From Larimichthys crocea (Eukaryota > Chordata > Actinopteri > Sciaenidae): a stretch of DNA of 64,000 nt. The notes under the pieces are model-generated. The model saw only the letters and a program-made list of their open reading frames with translations. It did not search any database and was not told the origin of the DNA. The stretch is from assembly GCF_000972845.2 (NCBI RefSeq), contig NW_020853550.1, positions 62,001 to 126,000 of the forward strand. Direction: 5' to 3'. Made by a program: the position numbers and the translations under genes. The first letter of the stretch is position 1; each line of letters starts with the position of its first letter. This document shows, piece by piece, positions 1-14,574 of this stretch.

Positions 1-312
1 ATTATGGGGAGTATAGGGACCAGAGTTTCAGAGCTCGACTCCCTCAAAGGATTTAAAGTCAGGATAACTCGGCCTCTACTGAACCAATTTAGACCACAAT
101 TTTTCTTAAACACATATTTAACACACTCTCTATAAATATGAACATATCTCCAGTATGTTTACATTTCAAATAAATACAGGGTAACAGGCCTGAGGCTGAA
201 AGAGATCTACTCTTTATGCAAAATATAATTCATATGTATGGCTGCATATATAATGTAGTTCTGATAATGAGCATAAGGGGGCCTTTTGATACTACCTGTA
301 CAGGTATGAGCT

Positions 313-350
<38 letters not shown>

Positions 351-1230
351 TTTAATAATGTTATTCAGTTTCATAAGCGATGATGTCAGTGCAGGACAAA
401 GACTGCATTCTGTCATTCAACCTGAAATCCTGCTGACTATTTGGACTTCATGGAATTGACAAACAAATTATAAGACTGTTCTAACCACAGAGCACAAAAA
501 TACTTATCCACATCCTGGGACTAACGTCTTCACTCTGCTGTAAGCTTGCCAAAGGCCTGTCCCTGATTATGCTCCATCTTGGAGCGCTACAGTCTGTGCA
601 TGTAGGGCTTTGATAACACACCTTAATCCAAGACAGAGGCTATAAGAGAAGCTTTAAGTAGTTTCATGAAACACCAGACTTGCATGCAGACTTGGAGCTT
701 TAATGTGTTCTAATAAAGTAAACTGTGCAATGGAGTTACATCCATCATAGTATATCTGTCAACAAATATTTTCTCATGATATAAGTTAGTCACCATAAGA
801 ATATTTATAGTAAATGAGTAAATGAAATAACTGATAAGCAGTGAATGGATGGATGGAGCTGGAAATTCCTACATACCTGGAAAAAACAACAACAACTCAG
901 TTTCAGAGTAATATGATGTATGCAATCAGAGAATTGAACAAAACTGTGTCAATAAAATTCATAAAATTGCATTAAACGATTTCCATTTTCTGTATTCATT
1001 CATAGAACTGAAATAAACTGAATTATCTGCACAATTGAGACATTAATTGCAAAGGTCAAACAGTTCATGGAGATGTAGCCCAATTAATGCATGAAAAAAA
1101 CAACACATAAAATGATATGTTATCCCATAAATGTATTTTGTTTGGTTATTTGGTTATGTTCTTTGTTTGGTTGGTTAAATTAACTTGCCGCGTTTGTGAT
1201 TAAAATAATGATTAATTTGATCTAAACAGT
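1..1230. other. upstream non-coding DNA
   Basis: AT-rich DNA with no supported gene. It holds a (CA)n tract at 317-349 and otherwise no repeat or exon that I recognise. Open frames here are short and, around the CA tract, only read the microsatellite. Confidence 0.6.
317..349. repeat. (CA)n microsatellite
   Basis: An uninterrupted run of about 16-17 CA units, read directly from the sequence. A likely length-polymorphic marker. Confidence 0.95.
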
Positions 1231-1238
1231 CTATTTTG

Positions 1239-1530
1239 ACCTGAGACGTCATCAGAGACCCGCAGCCTCCTCAGGCAGCGTGCTCCTACACGTGCCCTCG
1301 CGGGGTAAGGACGCGCGCACGTGAACCACCATGCTGGACGGAGCTGAATGGGAGAAACCATCCTTGGAAAAATGGCGGGGGTGGAAATCACAAATAAAGT
1401 ACTGTAAAACGACGAATACGTCTCCAGGTCATTGAAGTGAGTATTAAGCACATTATATTAGAAATATTCAAACGACAGCTGACCTTTATTCCACGTGTAA
1501 ATTAAAATGTCGTTCTGTATGACGTCAGTG
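1239..1530 (+). promoter_or_regulatory. candidate CpG-rich promoter upstream of stk35
   Basis: The stretch is visibly richer in CpG than its AT-rich surroundings. It contains an E-box CACGTG at 1318-1323, a YY1-like AAAATGGCGG around 1369-1378, a GACGTCATC near 1246, and a full palindromic CRE TGACGTCA at 1520-1527. These motifs are typical of CpG-island promoters. It could drive a non-coding first exon of stk35, whose ATG is about 0.7 kb downstream, or a divergent transcript to the left. No transcript start can be fixed from sequence alone. Confidence 0.4.
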
Positions 1531-1844
1531 TTTGTGTAATTTAGCTCGGATGAAGTTAAAATAAAGACGTTTGAGTGAGACGCAGCAATGTGTCCGTTAC
1601 ATGTATTAAACGAATAACGTGTTGAAGATCGTCCAGTGCTCACAGACACAGGAACAGACAGGCTCCGTCTGTGTGTTTGTTTTTTCACCGGGATTTTGGT
1701 ACCCCGTGTTCTTTTGCAATGGTACATCACCTGAGCTCTGCAACCAGTCCCCAAAGGGCGTCAAGCGGCTGCGTAGAGGTCGACATAGGTCGGAAGTGTG
1801 TATATTTTTGGATGGAAATTATCTATGCAATTGCAATCTATCTA

Positions 1845-1884
1845 AAAAAGAAAAAAACTTGAATTTTCTTCGGGATAAATAAAG

Positions 1885-1927
<43 letters not shown>
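1845..1927 (+). repeat. retroposon 3' tail with (TATC)n
   Basis: A short sequence ending in 'TTCGGGATAAATAAAG' runs into about 11 TATC/ATCT units (1884-1927). Fish L2-type LINEs and the SINEs that share their tails end like this, so this is probably a heavily 5'-truncated plus-strand insertion. The body further upstream is too diverged for me to delimit. Confidence 0.6.
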
Positions 1928-2150
1928 TGAAATGCATAAGTTCTGCATTTTGGCCTGTTAGTGTAAGAACCTAACGTTCAGGCTTTATTTTGAAGGTCTT
2001 GACAGGAACTTCCCTTATATACTGTAGGGCTCTTTCCTCAGCTCCCTCCCCCTCCTCCCCCTCAGCACACAGTGCGGACCCGCTCTCTTTCCTGTTTTCT
2101 CCATTCAAATAAAGCACAGCGAGGAGCTGCGTGGACGCTGCTGACGCTGA

Positions 2151-4817
<2,667 letters not shown>

Positions 4818-5727
4818 CCCTCAACCAGAGCAGTTTTACAGGTACTCATCCCCTTTATCTACATCTTTGTTTGTGAGTTATTGCATCCCTAGATTATTGT
4901 GGAAATGACTCCTATAACTTTCCAGACAGTTTTCTTTCTTGACACAACAACCTGTCCATTTCCACGTGTATACCCAAATGCAACATGAATGTTCACAGTT
5001 ATTCCCACATAAACCTGATTGTCACATCTCACTCTCTTCAACCTGCCTTTAAACGTGGCTCTTCAGAATGTGACTGATACAATCTGACTTCCACTTCTTC
5101 TCAGAGACGTTATTCAGTCAAACCAGAACTCACTCTCTCTAATGACTGCAGTTTCTCGTTCAAACATCTATAAATCTATTTTAAGTATTACTGAAGTTCA
5201 ACATGTACCTCCAGCATAGTTCTTATATTCCTGGAACACTGACACTCTCCTTCAGCCATCTACATGTGTGGAAATACAGGCCGTATTTCAAATGCAGAAA
5301 ACATTTCTTTATGTTCTAGAACAGAGGCTCTCAACCTTTTTACACTGCACATCGTCTAACTTATTGTGCGGACAAAAGTATGACATTTGTGACTGACATG
5401 TAGTGACTATGCCATTAGCCTGTTAAGGGGTGAGCTCACCTTTTTAAATGTTATCAAGAACTATATTCAGGTTAAAGTTGTGTGTCTGTGTGTGGGGCAG
5501 TGTCCTGCAGTAGTGTTTTAGTTCTCAGGGACTAATGTGACATTAATAATAGTGAAAGTAACAATTCTTAGTAGTTTCAATGCTCCACATTCATGTCACA
5601 ATCTTTGTTCTCAGGTCTGTTCAGGCCTGTACATCTGTGGCAGGTGGAGTAGTCGAGCGCAGATCCACTGAGCTGAGGGTGTACTGAACTGACACCGAAC
5701 GGTTCAATACAGATACACGAATCTGTA

Positions 5728-5818
5728 ATATATATATATATATATATAGATATATATAGATATATATATATAGATATAATATAATATATATATATATATA
5801 TTATATATATAAATATAT
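5728..5818. repeat. (TA)n tract
   Basis: About 90 nt of nearly pure TA with GATA interruptions, able to extrude a cruciform. It sits inside copy A of the inverted repeat pair. Confidence 0.9.
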
Positions 5819-5839
5819 TTTGCTTTGCAGGCATATCAA

Positions 5840-5929
5840 GAAATAAATAAAGAAATAAAGAAATAAATAAATAAATAAATAAATAAAGAAATAAATAAAT
5901 AAAGAAATAATGAAATAATGAAATAATGA
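5840..5929. repeat. (AAAT/GAAATAAATAAA)n tract
   Basis: Tandem AAAT units with GAAA interruptions, read directly. The minus strand reads as a long open frame of L, F, I and Y only because the repeat lacks stops. Confidence 0.9.
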
Positions 5930-6084
5930 ACTGAATGTGCTGAAGCCACAACCACTCATGAGAGCAGTCAAGCAGCCATTTTGAAGCGACTGAAGCGTGT
6001 CAGATGAGTTCAGAAAATGACATGACTAACTTGTGGCCTCAGCGTGTCACCCTTTAAGGACCGCCTCCGTGCTTCAGGTGCTGT

Positions 6085-6446
6085 CAGTTATGCGCGGGTC
6101 CATGTTTGATCGACCTGCACCAACCAGCGTTTTAAACTAACCCGCCTGAACTCAGACAGCAGCAAATAATTTTGAAATACTGTACCCAACCCGCTTCCTG
6201 ACCCGCATTTTAAAAAGTAGTCTATACTTTCTCTACCCCCTCGTGGCATCTTCACGCCAGTTATTCAGCCAATAAAGTCTGTGTATTTCACAGAAAGTTT
6301 TGTCTACTACATAAATTACAAAACTTTACTCTGCATCTTTATTTCAAACGACCCGACCGACCACGACCCGAATATCGTTAAAAATATTGTTTGGTGACTT
6401 GTGACCGCAGGCACCCACTCAATTTGGATCAACCCGCGCATCACAG
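6085..6446. mobile_element. non-autonomous hAT-type element (MITE)
   Basis: The element begins CAGTTATGCGCGGGTC and ends with the inverted counterpart GGATCAACCCGCGCATCACAG, so it has imperfect terminal inverted repeats of roughly 20 nt. It is flanked by an imperfect 8-bp duplication, GGTGCTGT (6077-6084) and ATTGCTGT (6447-6454), identical in the last six bases. CAG termini and 8-bp duplications are the hAT signature. The 362-bp interior has several 'CCCGACC'-like strings and no transposase. Confidence 0.72.
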
Positions 6447-7107
6447 ATTGCTGTCACCTTTTTACCAGCATTGTGCCGTCATGTTTTATGGGATGCGTGT
6501 GAGTGGTTTCCATGGGAACGCAGCTTCTAGCTAGTAGGCATGGTTTAAAGTAGGTTGGAAAAAGGATAGACACAGGCATATGCAGTAAATGTCAGAGAGA
6601 GGTGTTGTGACATGTTCCATGGAGTTTACTTGAAGGTGGGGTTGCTGTTAGTGTCTAGCCCAGGGCACATATTTAGTAACACTCAGTGTGTGTGCTCTTG
6701 TACTGTCAGTCATCTTGTCTGGATAAGCGTTTGTGTGCGCGTGTGTGTTTGTTGTGCTAGAGTTAACCAGGACACCCTTTATGTAACCTAAGCCTCCCCC
6801 TCACCACATATCTATCAGCCTGTGTTTGAAAGAGGCTGAGTGAGCATGTACAGGCTCCTCCTGGTGTTTTGATAGTTCATGTTACCACATATGATGGTGA
6901 GCTGCTTGTTCCTTAACTGAGCTGCCAGAATCACCTTGTTGTATGTGTGAAAGACGTGGTATGGTGCGTTTTTGCCTTTTGTTTGCTCTTTTGTCATGTG
7001 CCTTGCTCTTGTAGGGGGATGGAGAGGAGTGCATGTTATGTGAGTAGGAAACGTCCCAGCTGACCTCCCCTCTCCTGCTCTGCTTTCTGCCCGTCACTCT
7101 GCTGAAA

Positions 7108-7120
7108 CCCCCCCCCCCCC
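7108..7120. repeat. poly-C run
   Basis: Thirteen consecutive C residues (G on the other strand), a plausible quadruplex-prone or assembly-sensitive site. Confidence 0.85.
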
Positions 7121-7747
7121 ATTCATCCTTCTCTCCATTCCCCAAACAGCTCCCTGCATGATCACCTAACACAGAAGTAGATACTTATCTTGTTAGTGCG
7201 GTCAGTGAGCTTCAATAGGTGAATGTATTCACATGATACGTTTCAGGTAACATTTGCAGACTTCAGCCAATGTGACTGTCACTCTCACCAAATACCAGAG
7301 AAATGCTGGCAGCGGATGAGGCAGGTGTAGTTGAATGACATTAATTCTGTAAGTAACATGAGGAATGTACTCGGTCAAAGCTTGTTTGAGTAAAGAAGCA
7401 GAACTCTTACACATTGATTTGTAGAGTGTGTTCTTGAAGTACAGGAAGAGCAGCAGGGTGTTGTCGTGTTTCTGCCCTCTCAGCAAACAAATGATTTCAG
7501 ATAGTTGCGAGTAATTGCTTAAAGGTAAACCCACAGATTGATTATTGTTGATTCTAAAAGATTAAAGTAGATTCAAGCCAGTCTCTACCATCTCTTTCCT
7601 GATGACATCACACAGGCCATCAAAAACTACAAGCTCTAATTGGAGACCAACATGTAGTCTGCCCTGTCTCCCAGTAAAGTCGTGGCAAGAATTTATGACT
7701 ATAATGACTTGACGCAGTGACACTTAGAACAGATATAACAGTCACAT

Positions 7748-8393
7748 CTAGGGTTACAAGGGAGCCTTAACTTTACGGTAAATTTCTGGAAAAAGTTTCC
7801 AGAAATTTGGAACATTGGAAGCTAAGCTGGGGGATTTTTGTAAATATTCCAAATCAGAAACTCCATGGGAATTAATTGGAAACTGGGGGTAATGTAAACA
7901 AACTGTGTCATATCCAAACATAAGTATAAACATGTTGTTTTGTCAAATCAAATCGATTTTATTTGTATAGCCCAAAGTCACAAAGTACACTTGCCTCTGA
8001 GGACTACAGTCTGTACAGGGAGTGACACCCTCTTTTAAAAAAAGGTGGAAGAAACCTCAGGAAGAGCCACAGAGTGTATGGCTTCAACAGTCTCTGTCTG
8101 CTCTGGGCTCTTAAGTGTGGTCCAGGTACAGAAATCACAGGTAGGGGGCGTGGCCTCAATAGCCCTGCAGTAAGCAGTGTGCTATGTGCATGTGATTTAA
8201 GGAATAGCAGATATTGTACCTGTATAAAATCTGGTTGTTTTAGTCAAGATTATGCCAAAATATTTTTTCATCAACTATATCCCTGATAAGGGCCAACCTT
8301 CAATTTTCTAAATTCCTGGGTTATTCCCATAAATTCCTGTTAATTCCCATGGGAAGTATCCATCTTTGAAAATTCCTAGAATTTTGCAACCCT
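7748..8393. mobile_element. hAT-type element with perfect 8-bp TSD
   Basis: The element runs from CTAGGGTTACAA to TTTTGCAACCCT, giving inverted termini around 'AGGGTTGCAA'. It is bracketed by a perfect 8-bp duplication AGTCACAT at 7740-7747 and 8394-8401. Both subterminal regions are full of 'TTCCCATGGGAATTAA'-type palindromic pieces, as in an abundant fish DNA-transposon family. No transposase is present. A LINE 3' end is nested inside at about 7941-8110. Confidence 0.8.
7941..8110 (-). mobile_element. LINE 3' end nested in the hAT element
   Basis: The stretch 'TTATTTGTATAGCCCAAAGT', then 'TCTGTACAGGGAGTGACACC' and 'GGTGGAAGAAACCTCAGGAA', is the same sequence that forms the 3' end of the larger L2-like LINE at 15248-17375. 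The orientation is minus. It inserted after the hAT element, which gives a relative age order. Confidence 0.75.
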
Positions 8394-10044
8394 AGTCACA
8401 TCATGTTTCTCTTCACTTCTGTGAATAACTTTAAAAATTCAACGTGTCTGTCAGGTTTGTGTTGTCTGTAAGCTGGTGTCTGTACTCAGCCAATTATTCT
8501 TAATAAGGGGAGACAGTGCTGTACAGTCAGACTGTTTATGTTTCAAAATATATTCTCTTGAACTGATCACATCAATATCAGGAGCTGTGATATAAGTAAT
8601 TTAAGCTGATAAATTCTTCTGGTTTTAAATTTCAGATCAAGTGGCACCTGAATCTGTCAAATTCTCAAGTTATATGAAATGATCAGCTCAGGCCATTTAA
8701 ACGTGTTGTCTCTGGGAGCTGCAAGCTAAAGCTCTAAATCCCCGCCTGAACCTCTGTAAGTCAGTTATGTAACGTTGGCACAAACTGTATCTGTGACGAG
8801 CTGAGCGGCTGCACATCTTTAAAACACAGCAGTGCCCTCACACGGTGCTGCAGGTCCCATTTAACAAAGGCCTGTTTGTGCTGCAGGATTCACCAGAGGC
8901 TCCGGCTCTGTGCTGCCACATAATGGATAATCCTCAACACAGCGGTTTACAGGCGGACACGCTGTCAGACACATTAACTGTGCCGATGTCAAGAGGGGTG
9001 CACGACCTCCCAGAATATTTGGAAGTGTTAGTGGAGCCCTGGAGTCAGCTGACCTGTTGGTGTGATTGACAGCAAGCCTGTGACCTCAGTAAAAACATCC
9101 TGATGCTGTTCACCACACCGCAGACTGTACTTACACCGAGCTGAATAAATGACTTCACTGCTTTGTGTCACGTCGGCTTTGATCACTGTTGCTGCACTTT
9201 CCAGTGTCCAATAATCAGTTAGCAGAAAGACAGACTGTCTTATCGTCTGTCTTATGTGTGTGTAGCAGGGAGGGCACTCTGCAGTGGGCATTGCTGTAAA
9301 AGACTCAGACACAATGTGCTGCAGCAGTGCTGCACTGACTCAGCATGTCTCTGTGTTTGTCTCTGCACAGTATGACTCAGTTTTAAAAAAAATTCAGTTT
9401 GATAGAATAATACATTAATAACATCTCTGCAGCTGTCTCCATGCCACACACACAAACACACCACACACACAGAGGTTGTGTTAGGCAGCTGTCTGCTAGG
9501 TAAAATCCTCCGGGGGGGTTCTCCTCAAGGAAAACACAGTTTGTTTATGAGAGAGCTGCTGACAGATGTTCTGTTAGAAAAGAAACATCTGTCACGGGAG
9601 CTGCACTATGATATCTGAACTGAAACACATGAGTGACAAAGATGAAACGTTAAGACAACCTACAGCTAATACAGGCTTCAGTGTGCATTGCTCCCCATTT
9701 CTTGTTAAATTTGTCCTTGGTTTGGTGCTGCAAGAAGAAGACACAGGATCAGTAAAAACTCTATTGCCTCATGATGGTCCAGTGAATTTACTTAGTGATC
9801 AAAATAAGATGCTATCACAAAGTTTCTTTCCATGGTGATCCTTTTTAAAAACAATACAATCAATCACTCATACTGCCGCTAGCACACATGCATACAAAGG
9901 CACAGTAGCTAAGCAGTTAACGTCCATGTAAAGGCAATTCTGATATTTCTTTCTGAAGACCTGAAAACACCAACTCCACATTTCAGTAATATATCGTTCA
10001 GAGGTTTAAACTGTTTTTCACCAGTTTTCAGTCCAGGATTTTGT

Positions 10045-10400
10045 GGGCGGTCCTTAAAGGGTGGCTCGATGACACGCTGAGGCCACCCTGAGCGTACCCC
10101 TGCACCCCTAGCAGAGAGACAGAGATGGATTCATCTCGCTCAGAGTGTTTCAAAGTTACTCATGTCATTTTCTGAACTCGCTTTAGTCGCTTCAAAATGG
10201 CTGCTTGACTGCTCCCATGAGTGGTTGTGGCTTCAGCACATTTAGTTCAGTCTCAGTTCAGTACACCCTAAAAATCAAACAATACGCAATTTTATATGTA
10301 TTTTATCAACTTCTTACAATGCACTCTGTGCTGAAAGCTCAGTGGACCTGCGTTCGACTACTCCGCCTTACACCAAAACCCCACTGCACACATCTCTGGC
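10045..10400 (+). repeat. inverted repeat copy B (pairs with 5595-6070)
   Basis: Reverse-complement match to 5595-6070, sharing blocks such as 'CGCTTCAAAATGGCTGCTTG' and 'GAGTGGTTGTGGCTTCAGCA' (plus-strand reading here, small changes). The copy lacks the TA and AAAT expansions of copy A. The two could fold into a stem with a roughly 4-kb loop inside stk35 pre-mRNA if the inferred intron is real. Confidence 0.7.
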
Positions 10401-11094
10401 GTAGCGTTTCAAAAGCGTGTGTTTAACCTGCCAGACTTAAGTCAGACTAAACATGCTTCTACATGTGTAAATATGCTACGCAGTTAATTAGTTTTGCTTT
10501 TGTCTGTTTTTACGACCAGCAGTTTGCACAGGGTATTTTATTTTGAAAATCCACCGGATTCTCTTTGCTTTTTCTGTGCCTGGCTTCCACCCGCTTTAGG
10601 TGGTCTGTGTAAAATGATGTGTACTGCTCCCTGAAATCAAACATCCTTCACCATCTTTCAGATCTGGCGTTTGGAACTACTTTGCTTTTCGTATTAAGTA
10701 TGACCCTGAAATGTAATTTAAAAGCTGTACTTCTGAGTTGAAACAAATGTTGGTAATTTCAATAAACTAAAGAAAGTTTGCTTTCATTGAAAAATAGTTC
10801 ATAACTAATGGATTGATCGACTAATCGTCGTACTGCCCTGCACGTCAAGTTTGGTTTCTATTGACACAAAGTCTTTACAGAGGACAGTAAGGATTTATAT
10901 GCACACAAGAAACAGGTTACACTGGTAATCAGGTATGATTTACATCCACTGTGCTAACTGTGAGACTTGACTAGCAGCACTTTAGCCACAAGTTTGTTTT
11001 CTCTCTGCTCCCTCATACTGTATGTAGACAAACTGTAAAGTCTCGCTTTGTACCTGTTCTTGTTGACTGACTTGTTTCTTGTGTTTCTCTGCAG

Positions 11095-11290
11095 ACTCGT
11101 GTTTCTACCTGGAGCTGCTACATCAGAGAGAGATAGTCTCCCTTTTATAATCTGAAGACTAAAGACGAGGGAGAAGCAAAGGAAAGCAGATGGAAGTTTT
11201 GTTTTCTTTGAACTTGTTTACAGTGAAGTCATCACTTCTGATAGAATGTTCTTCTTGCCCTGAATATTATAATAAAGCAAGAAACATTAC
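11095..11290 (+). other. stk35: inferred terminal non-coding exon of stk35
   Basis: This follows a strong acceptor (pyrimidine tract plus GCAG ending at 11094), has no long frame, and carries AATAAA at 11271-11276, as expected for a short last 3'-UTR exon. It is inferred from signals only. Confidence 0.4.
11271..11276 (+). terminator. polyadenylation signal AATAAA (stk35?)
   Basis: Canonical hexamer 177 nt after the inferred acceptor, the first AATAAA in this inferred last exon. Confidence 0.45.
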
Positions 11291-11299
11291 GTCTGCTGC

Positions 11300-13660
11300 T
11301 TAGGAGGGAGCTCTATTAAACCAACATAGCCATGCCTCCATCAAAGAATAGAGGTCTGGAGAAATTGCCTTCAGAAAACAGGAAACGGTGACTCTGTGCC
11401 AAGAACAGCCAGGACAGGACAGTGCAGTGTTTGACTAAACTAAAGCTAAGCTGCAGCTTTAGGTAATATGTGTGTGTTCTCACGTGATCGTCTCCACGTG
11501 TCTGCCACTTTGATGAAAACACTGACATCAGATCAGACTGCTACTGCAAAGCTCTCACGTCACGCGGTGTAGTTTCTGTTATTTTGTGGAAAATTTCAGT
11601 GAAGTCTGCTCTTGTGTCAGACGTTTGTCTTTGCTGACAGTTAGGATTGTATGTCACATGTCCATCTGTTTTGTGCCAGTGTTGCCTGTTGTTACAGCAG
11701 TGATGTCGTAAACATCATTGCCACGTGTCGCTCCAGTGAGATTTGACAGCTCAGCTCAACTCATGACAGAAAACTGTGTCAGCTGCCCTTTTTCTCTTGT
11801 CGATTTAAATTACTCCAGACATCTGTTGGCAGACTTACATAATAATAACCAGTAAATTAAGTGCTGCTCACTGTTCACAGCAATGCCGGCAATGTCCTGA
11901 TGCGTCCAAAGCTTTCAAAGTGCTAGTTAGCGTATATGATCAACAGCAGAATCTGTAAGGGTTGTCAAATGTCTGTAATCTTACAGTAACAACACTATTA
12001 GCCACCAGATAGAAAAACATCTTTCAAACCTGCCACTTTCCTCGCAGTGAACCATTAACACACCAGACGCCTTTCTGAGGTTCACACCAGTGTTGTAAAT
12101 GGTCCCACTTACTGCTCAAACATAGTCTGAAGAGACCTGTAGTAATGGAGGCACACAACAGAGGAAGACATGTTTTCAGCTAATTGAGTTTCTCGTTGAT
12201 GTGGTAGATCAAAGCTATGAAAGTAAAGTTCAGATTTAGTAGAACTGAAGTTGAATTATTGTTTTTAGCTCTTAGCTCTTTTTAACACTCTTCACAAACA
12301 GAAACGTGAAAACATTCATCATCTATACATTGTAGAAAGCTAAACTGTCCCAAACCAGACACACATGTGATAGTCAATGTTATTTTTAATGAGGAGTCAT
12401 GTAACCGTGTTATTTCCCCACACTTTCCCTTTGAGGAGAAATCCAGTTGCATTTGGCAGCCTGATATTCATTCTACCTATGGTGCCTTGAAATTGCAAAT
12501 CAGGTAAAATTTCATGATCAGCTGCTATATTTGTCTTTTGATTTGGCACTCCAAATCCGTTTTTCAGGGTATGTGTTCTGAACGATTTCTGAAGTGTAAT
12601 TATAGGCGAGGAATGACAAACCCCTGAAAATTCCCATGTGGTAATTTGGAATAAGACATGAATCAGCGTTTTCATCTTTGTGGACCATTTATTTGTTGTG
12701 GGAAATCTTGTTAAAGGGAAGTGAAGAGGTGACTTTGAACAGGTGCCATCTATGTTGGATTCTGGGTTATTTCATGATGCTCAGGGTGCAGGGTTTTAGA
12801 TTCTGAAATGTAATGAACAGTATTTGTTTCTTGTTGAGAAATAATCACTCTTAATGTAAAAATCAGTCACAGGCCTTTGTGAGGTGTAATTGTGCCTGTG
12901 GTCAAAAGTGAAATGTGAAAAACAATGAGCTTAGAGGCATTTTGTAACATTTGTACAGTGGACCAGTGTTGTAACGCCTTTTTTTTTTTTTTAATTATTA
13001 AAATTATTATAATTATTATAATTATTATTTTATTTTGCCCTGAACCAAAGCTCAGAATGCAGAGGCTGAACATTTCCTTAAGTCTATCATATGTTGAACT
13101 GAGCTTGGACCTGGAAAGATTTTTTTTTAATTATTATTGTACTACCTCATGTTTCTGCACGTTTTCACCTTCTTTGCTGAGCCATTTTTTAATTTTTCCA
13201 ACAAAGACATTCCTCAATTAGAGACACAACTTGTCAGATTTCAAAGAGCTTTTCATTTCATGTCGTATGTGTGTGTGCATGCGTGTGTTGGGTGTGCGCA
13301 GTTCTCCTTGGATTATAGAAGCATCACATCGGTTTAGAATAAGTGACACAGCACACAGACTGCTTGACTGGGTTTACATTGCTATGACAGATGTTTACAC
13401 ACCTAGCTCAGCACAGGCCACAATGTTTTATGTTTAATCTTTTTTTTTTTTTAAATTCAGTGAAAATCGTACCTCAGTTCCTCACCTTTGTTTCTCTAAT
13501 GTATGAATATTTGATTGTGTGGGGTAGAAACGATAATCTTGAACTGGAGATAAGCTAATGGTAGAGCTGAGCTTGAGATGATCAGCTGTGTTTCAGTCTA
13601 TCTAGATATGAGGACAAGCTTTTAATTCACTATAGAGGAATGTACATGAAATATCAAGAG
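11300..13660. other. intergenic, no gene seen
   Basis: Ordinary AT-rich DNA with T/A tracts at 12976-13035, 13121-13137 and 13439-13453. No exon-like frame with splice signals and no recognisable element was found. Confidence 0.5.
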
Positions 13661-13665
13661 ATTTA

Positions 13666-13917
13666 AAGGGCCAGTGTGTGGGATTTAGTGACATCTAGTG
13701 GTGTCACTCATTACAACCCCCTGACCTCACCTTTCCTGAGAAATACACAGGCCCTGCCCTACAGGGCTACTATAGAAACATGACAGTTCAGCTGGCTCCC
13801 TCTGTGGAAAGAAAAGGCTCTCATTCTAAGTTAACACAATTTTTGGTGTTAAGACACTAATAAACATATCTGACATTCTGGCAATGGAAACCTCTAAATC
13901 ATACACACTGGATCTTC
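13666..13917. mobile_element. short inverted-terminal element, 'CCAGTGTGTGGGATTTA' family
   Basis: It starts GGCCAGTGTGTGGGATTTAG and ends CTAAATCATACACACTGGATC, so the ends are inverted repeats of about 20 nt. The interior has the hallmark 'ATCTAGTGGTG'. Related copies or halves lie at 17440-17575, 32567-32893 and 63433-63490. This is a very common non-autonomous element in perch-like fish (recognition from memory, superfamily uncertain). Confidence 0.68.
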
Positions 13918-13919
13918 AA

Positions 13920-14574
13920 GCAAACCCTCAAACCAGTCTGCTCCCTTCCCATGTAGCTCCCTCCTGATGCTTTCGTTTGGTGTTGGGATATAGTGCACCG
14001 GTGTTTGACTAATGACTAATAGGTCACTTTACATGCAAAACTCTTCTCTATGCAACTCTGCCTCCCTGGAACAATCCAGGCCAGATTGGTTTTGTTTTAG
14101 TCCTCTGCTTCTCATTCTATAATCTACAACTGGACCTCATAGTGTTCAGACTATGACCCTTTATTTCAAATAAATTTGCTGTCCCTGGTTGTACATGTTA
14201 CTAAAGCCATTTGCTTGAATGAAAACATGCTTTGTTTTTTATTGCTAAATTTGTACATATCAGGGTTCTGTTTCAATAAAGGTTGGAAATACCTCTAATC
14301 TGTGAATGTCTGACTTTTCTTTGATAGGGAAAAAATAATTAAATTAGAGAGTGCTGAGGAAGTCATAAGCATAATTTCCATGACACATTGTGCCTGTTTT
14401 CTGGGTAAATGGAAATAACCAAGAAGAATCTGATGATTCTTAACATCTGACTTACTGCTGCCTTTAAAGTATTAGAGATTATTATAAATACAAATATGTA
14501 TTTAATTCTTCATGCCATCATCACGCATCTATCTTAATAAAAAGAACACTGGCAAGTCATGAACCTGGTGGACT
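13920..14574. other. intergenic, no gene seen
   Basis: AT-rich spacer. An AATAAA-type signal near 14274 has no gene attached to it that I can see. Confidence 0.45.

Larger units (their letters stand above)
5595..6070 (-). repeat. inverted repeat copy A (pairs with 10045-10400)
   Basis: Segments such as 5640-5690 and 5940-6065 recur in reverse complement at 10045-10400, including the blocks 'TGAAGCCACAACCACTCATG' and 'GTGTCACCCTTTAAGGACCG'. The copies are diverged, and this one is interrupted by TA and AAAT low-complexity DNA (5728-5929). It looks like an old dispersed element of unknown class. No coding potential is visible. Confidence 0.7.
4842..11094 (+). other. inferred 3'-UTR intron of stk35, repeat-filled
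   Basis: Twenty-four bases after the stk35 stop there is a good donor, ACAG|GTACTC (GT at 4842). A pyrimidine-rich acceptor TTTCTCTGCAG ends at 11094 and is followed within 180 nt by AATAAA. I infer a 6.25-kb intron in the 3' UTR. The stop lies only 24 nt before the junction, so nonsense-mediated decay would not be expected. The interval has no coding exon. It holds TA and AAAT low-complexity DNA, two hAT-type elements and an inverted repeat pair. The alternative is simple read-through to the AATAAA near 6271, inside the first hAT element. Confidence 0.45.

Noticed and set aside
5577..5951. 124-codon minus-strand frame rich in Ile, Tyr, Phe and Leu
   Set aside because: It only reads through the TA and AAAT low-complexity tracts.
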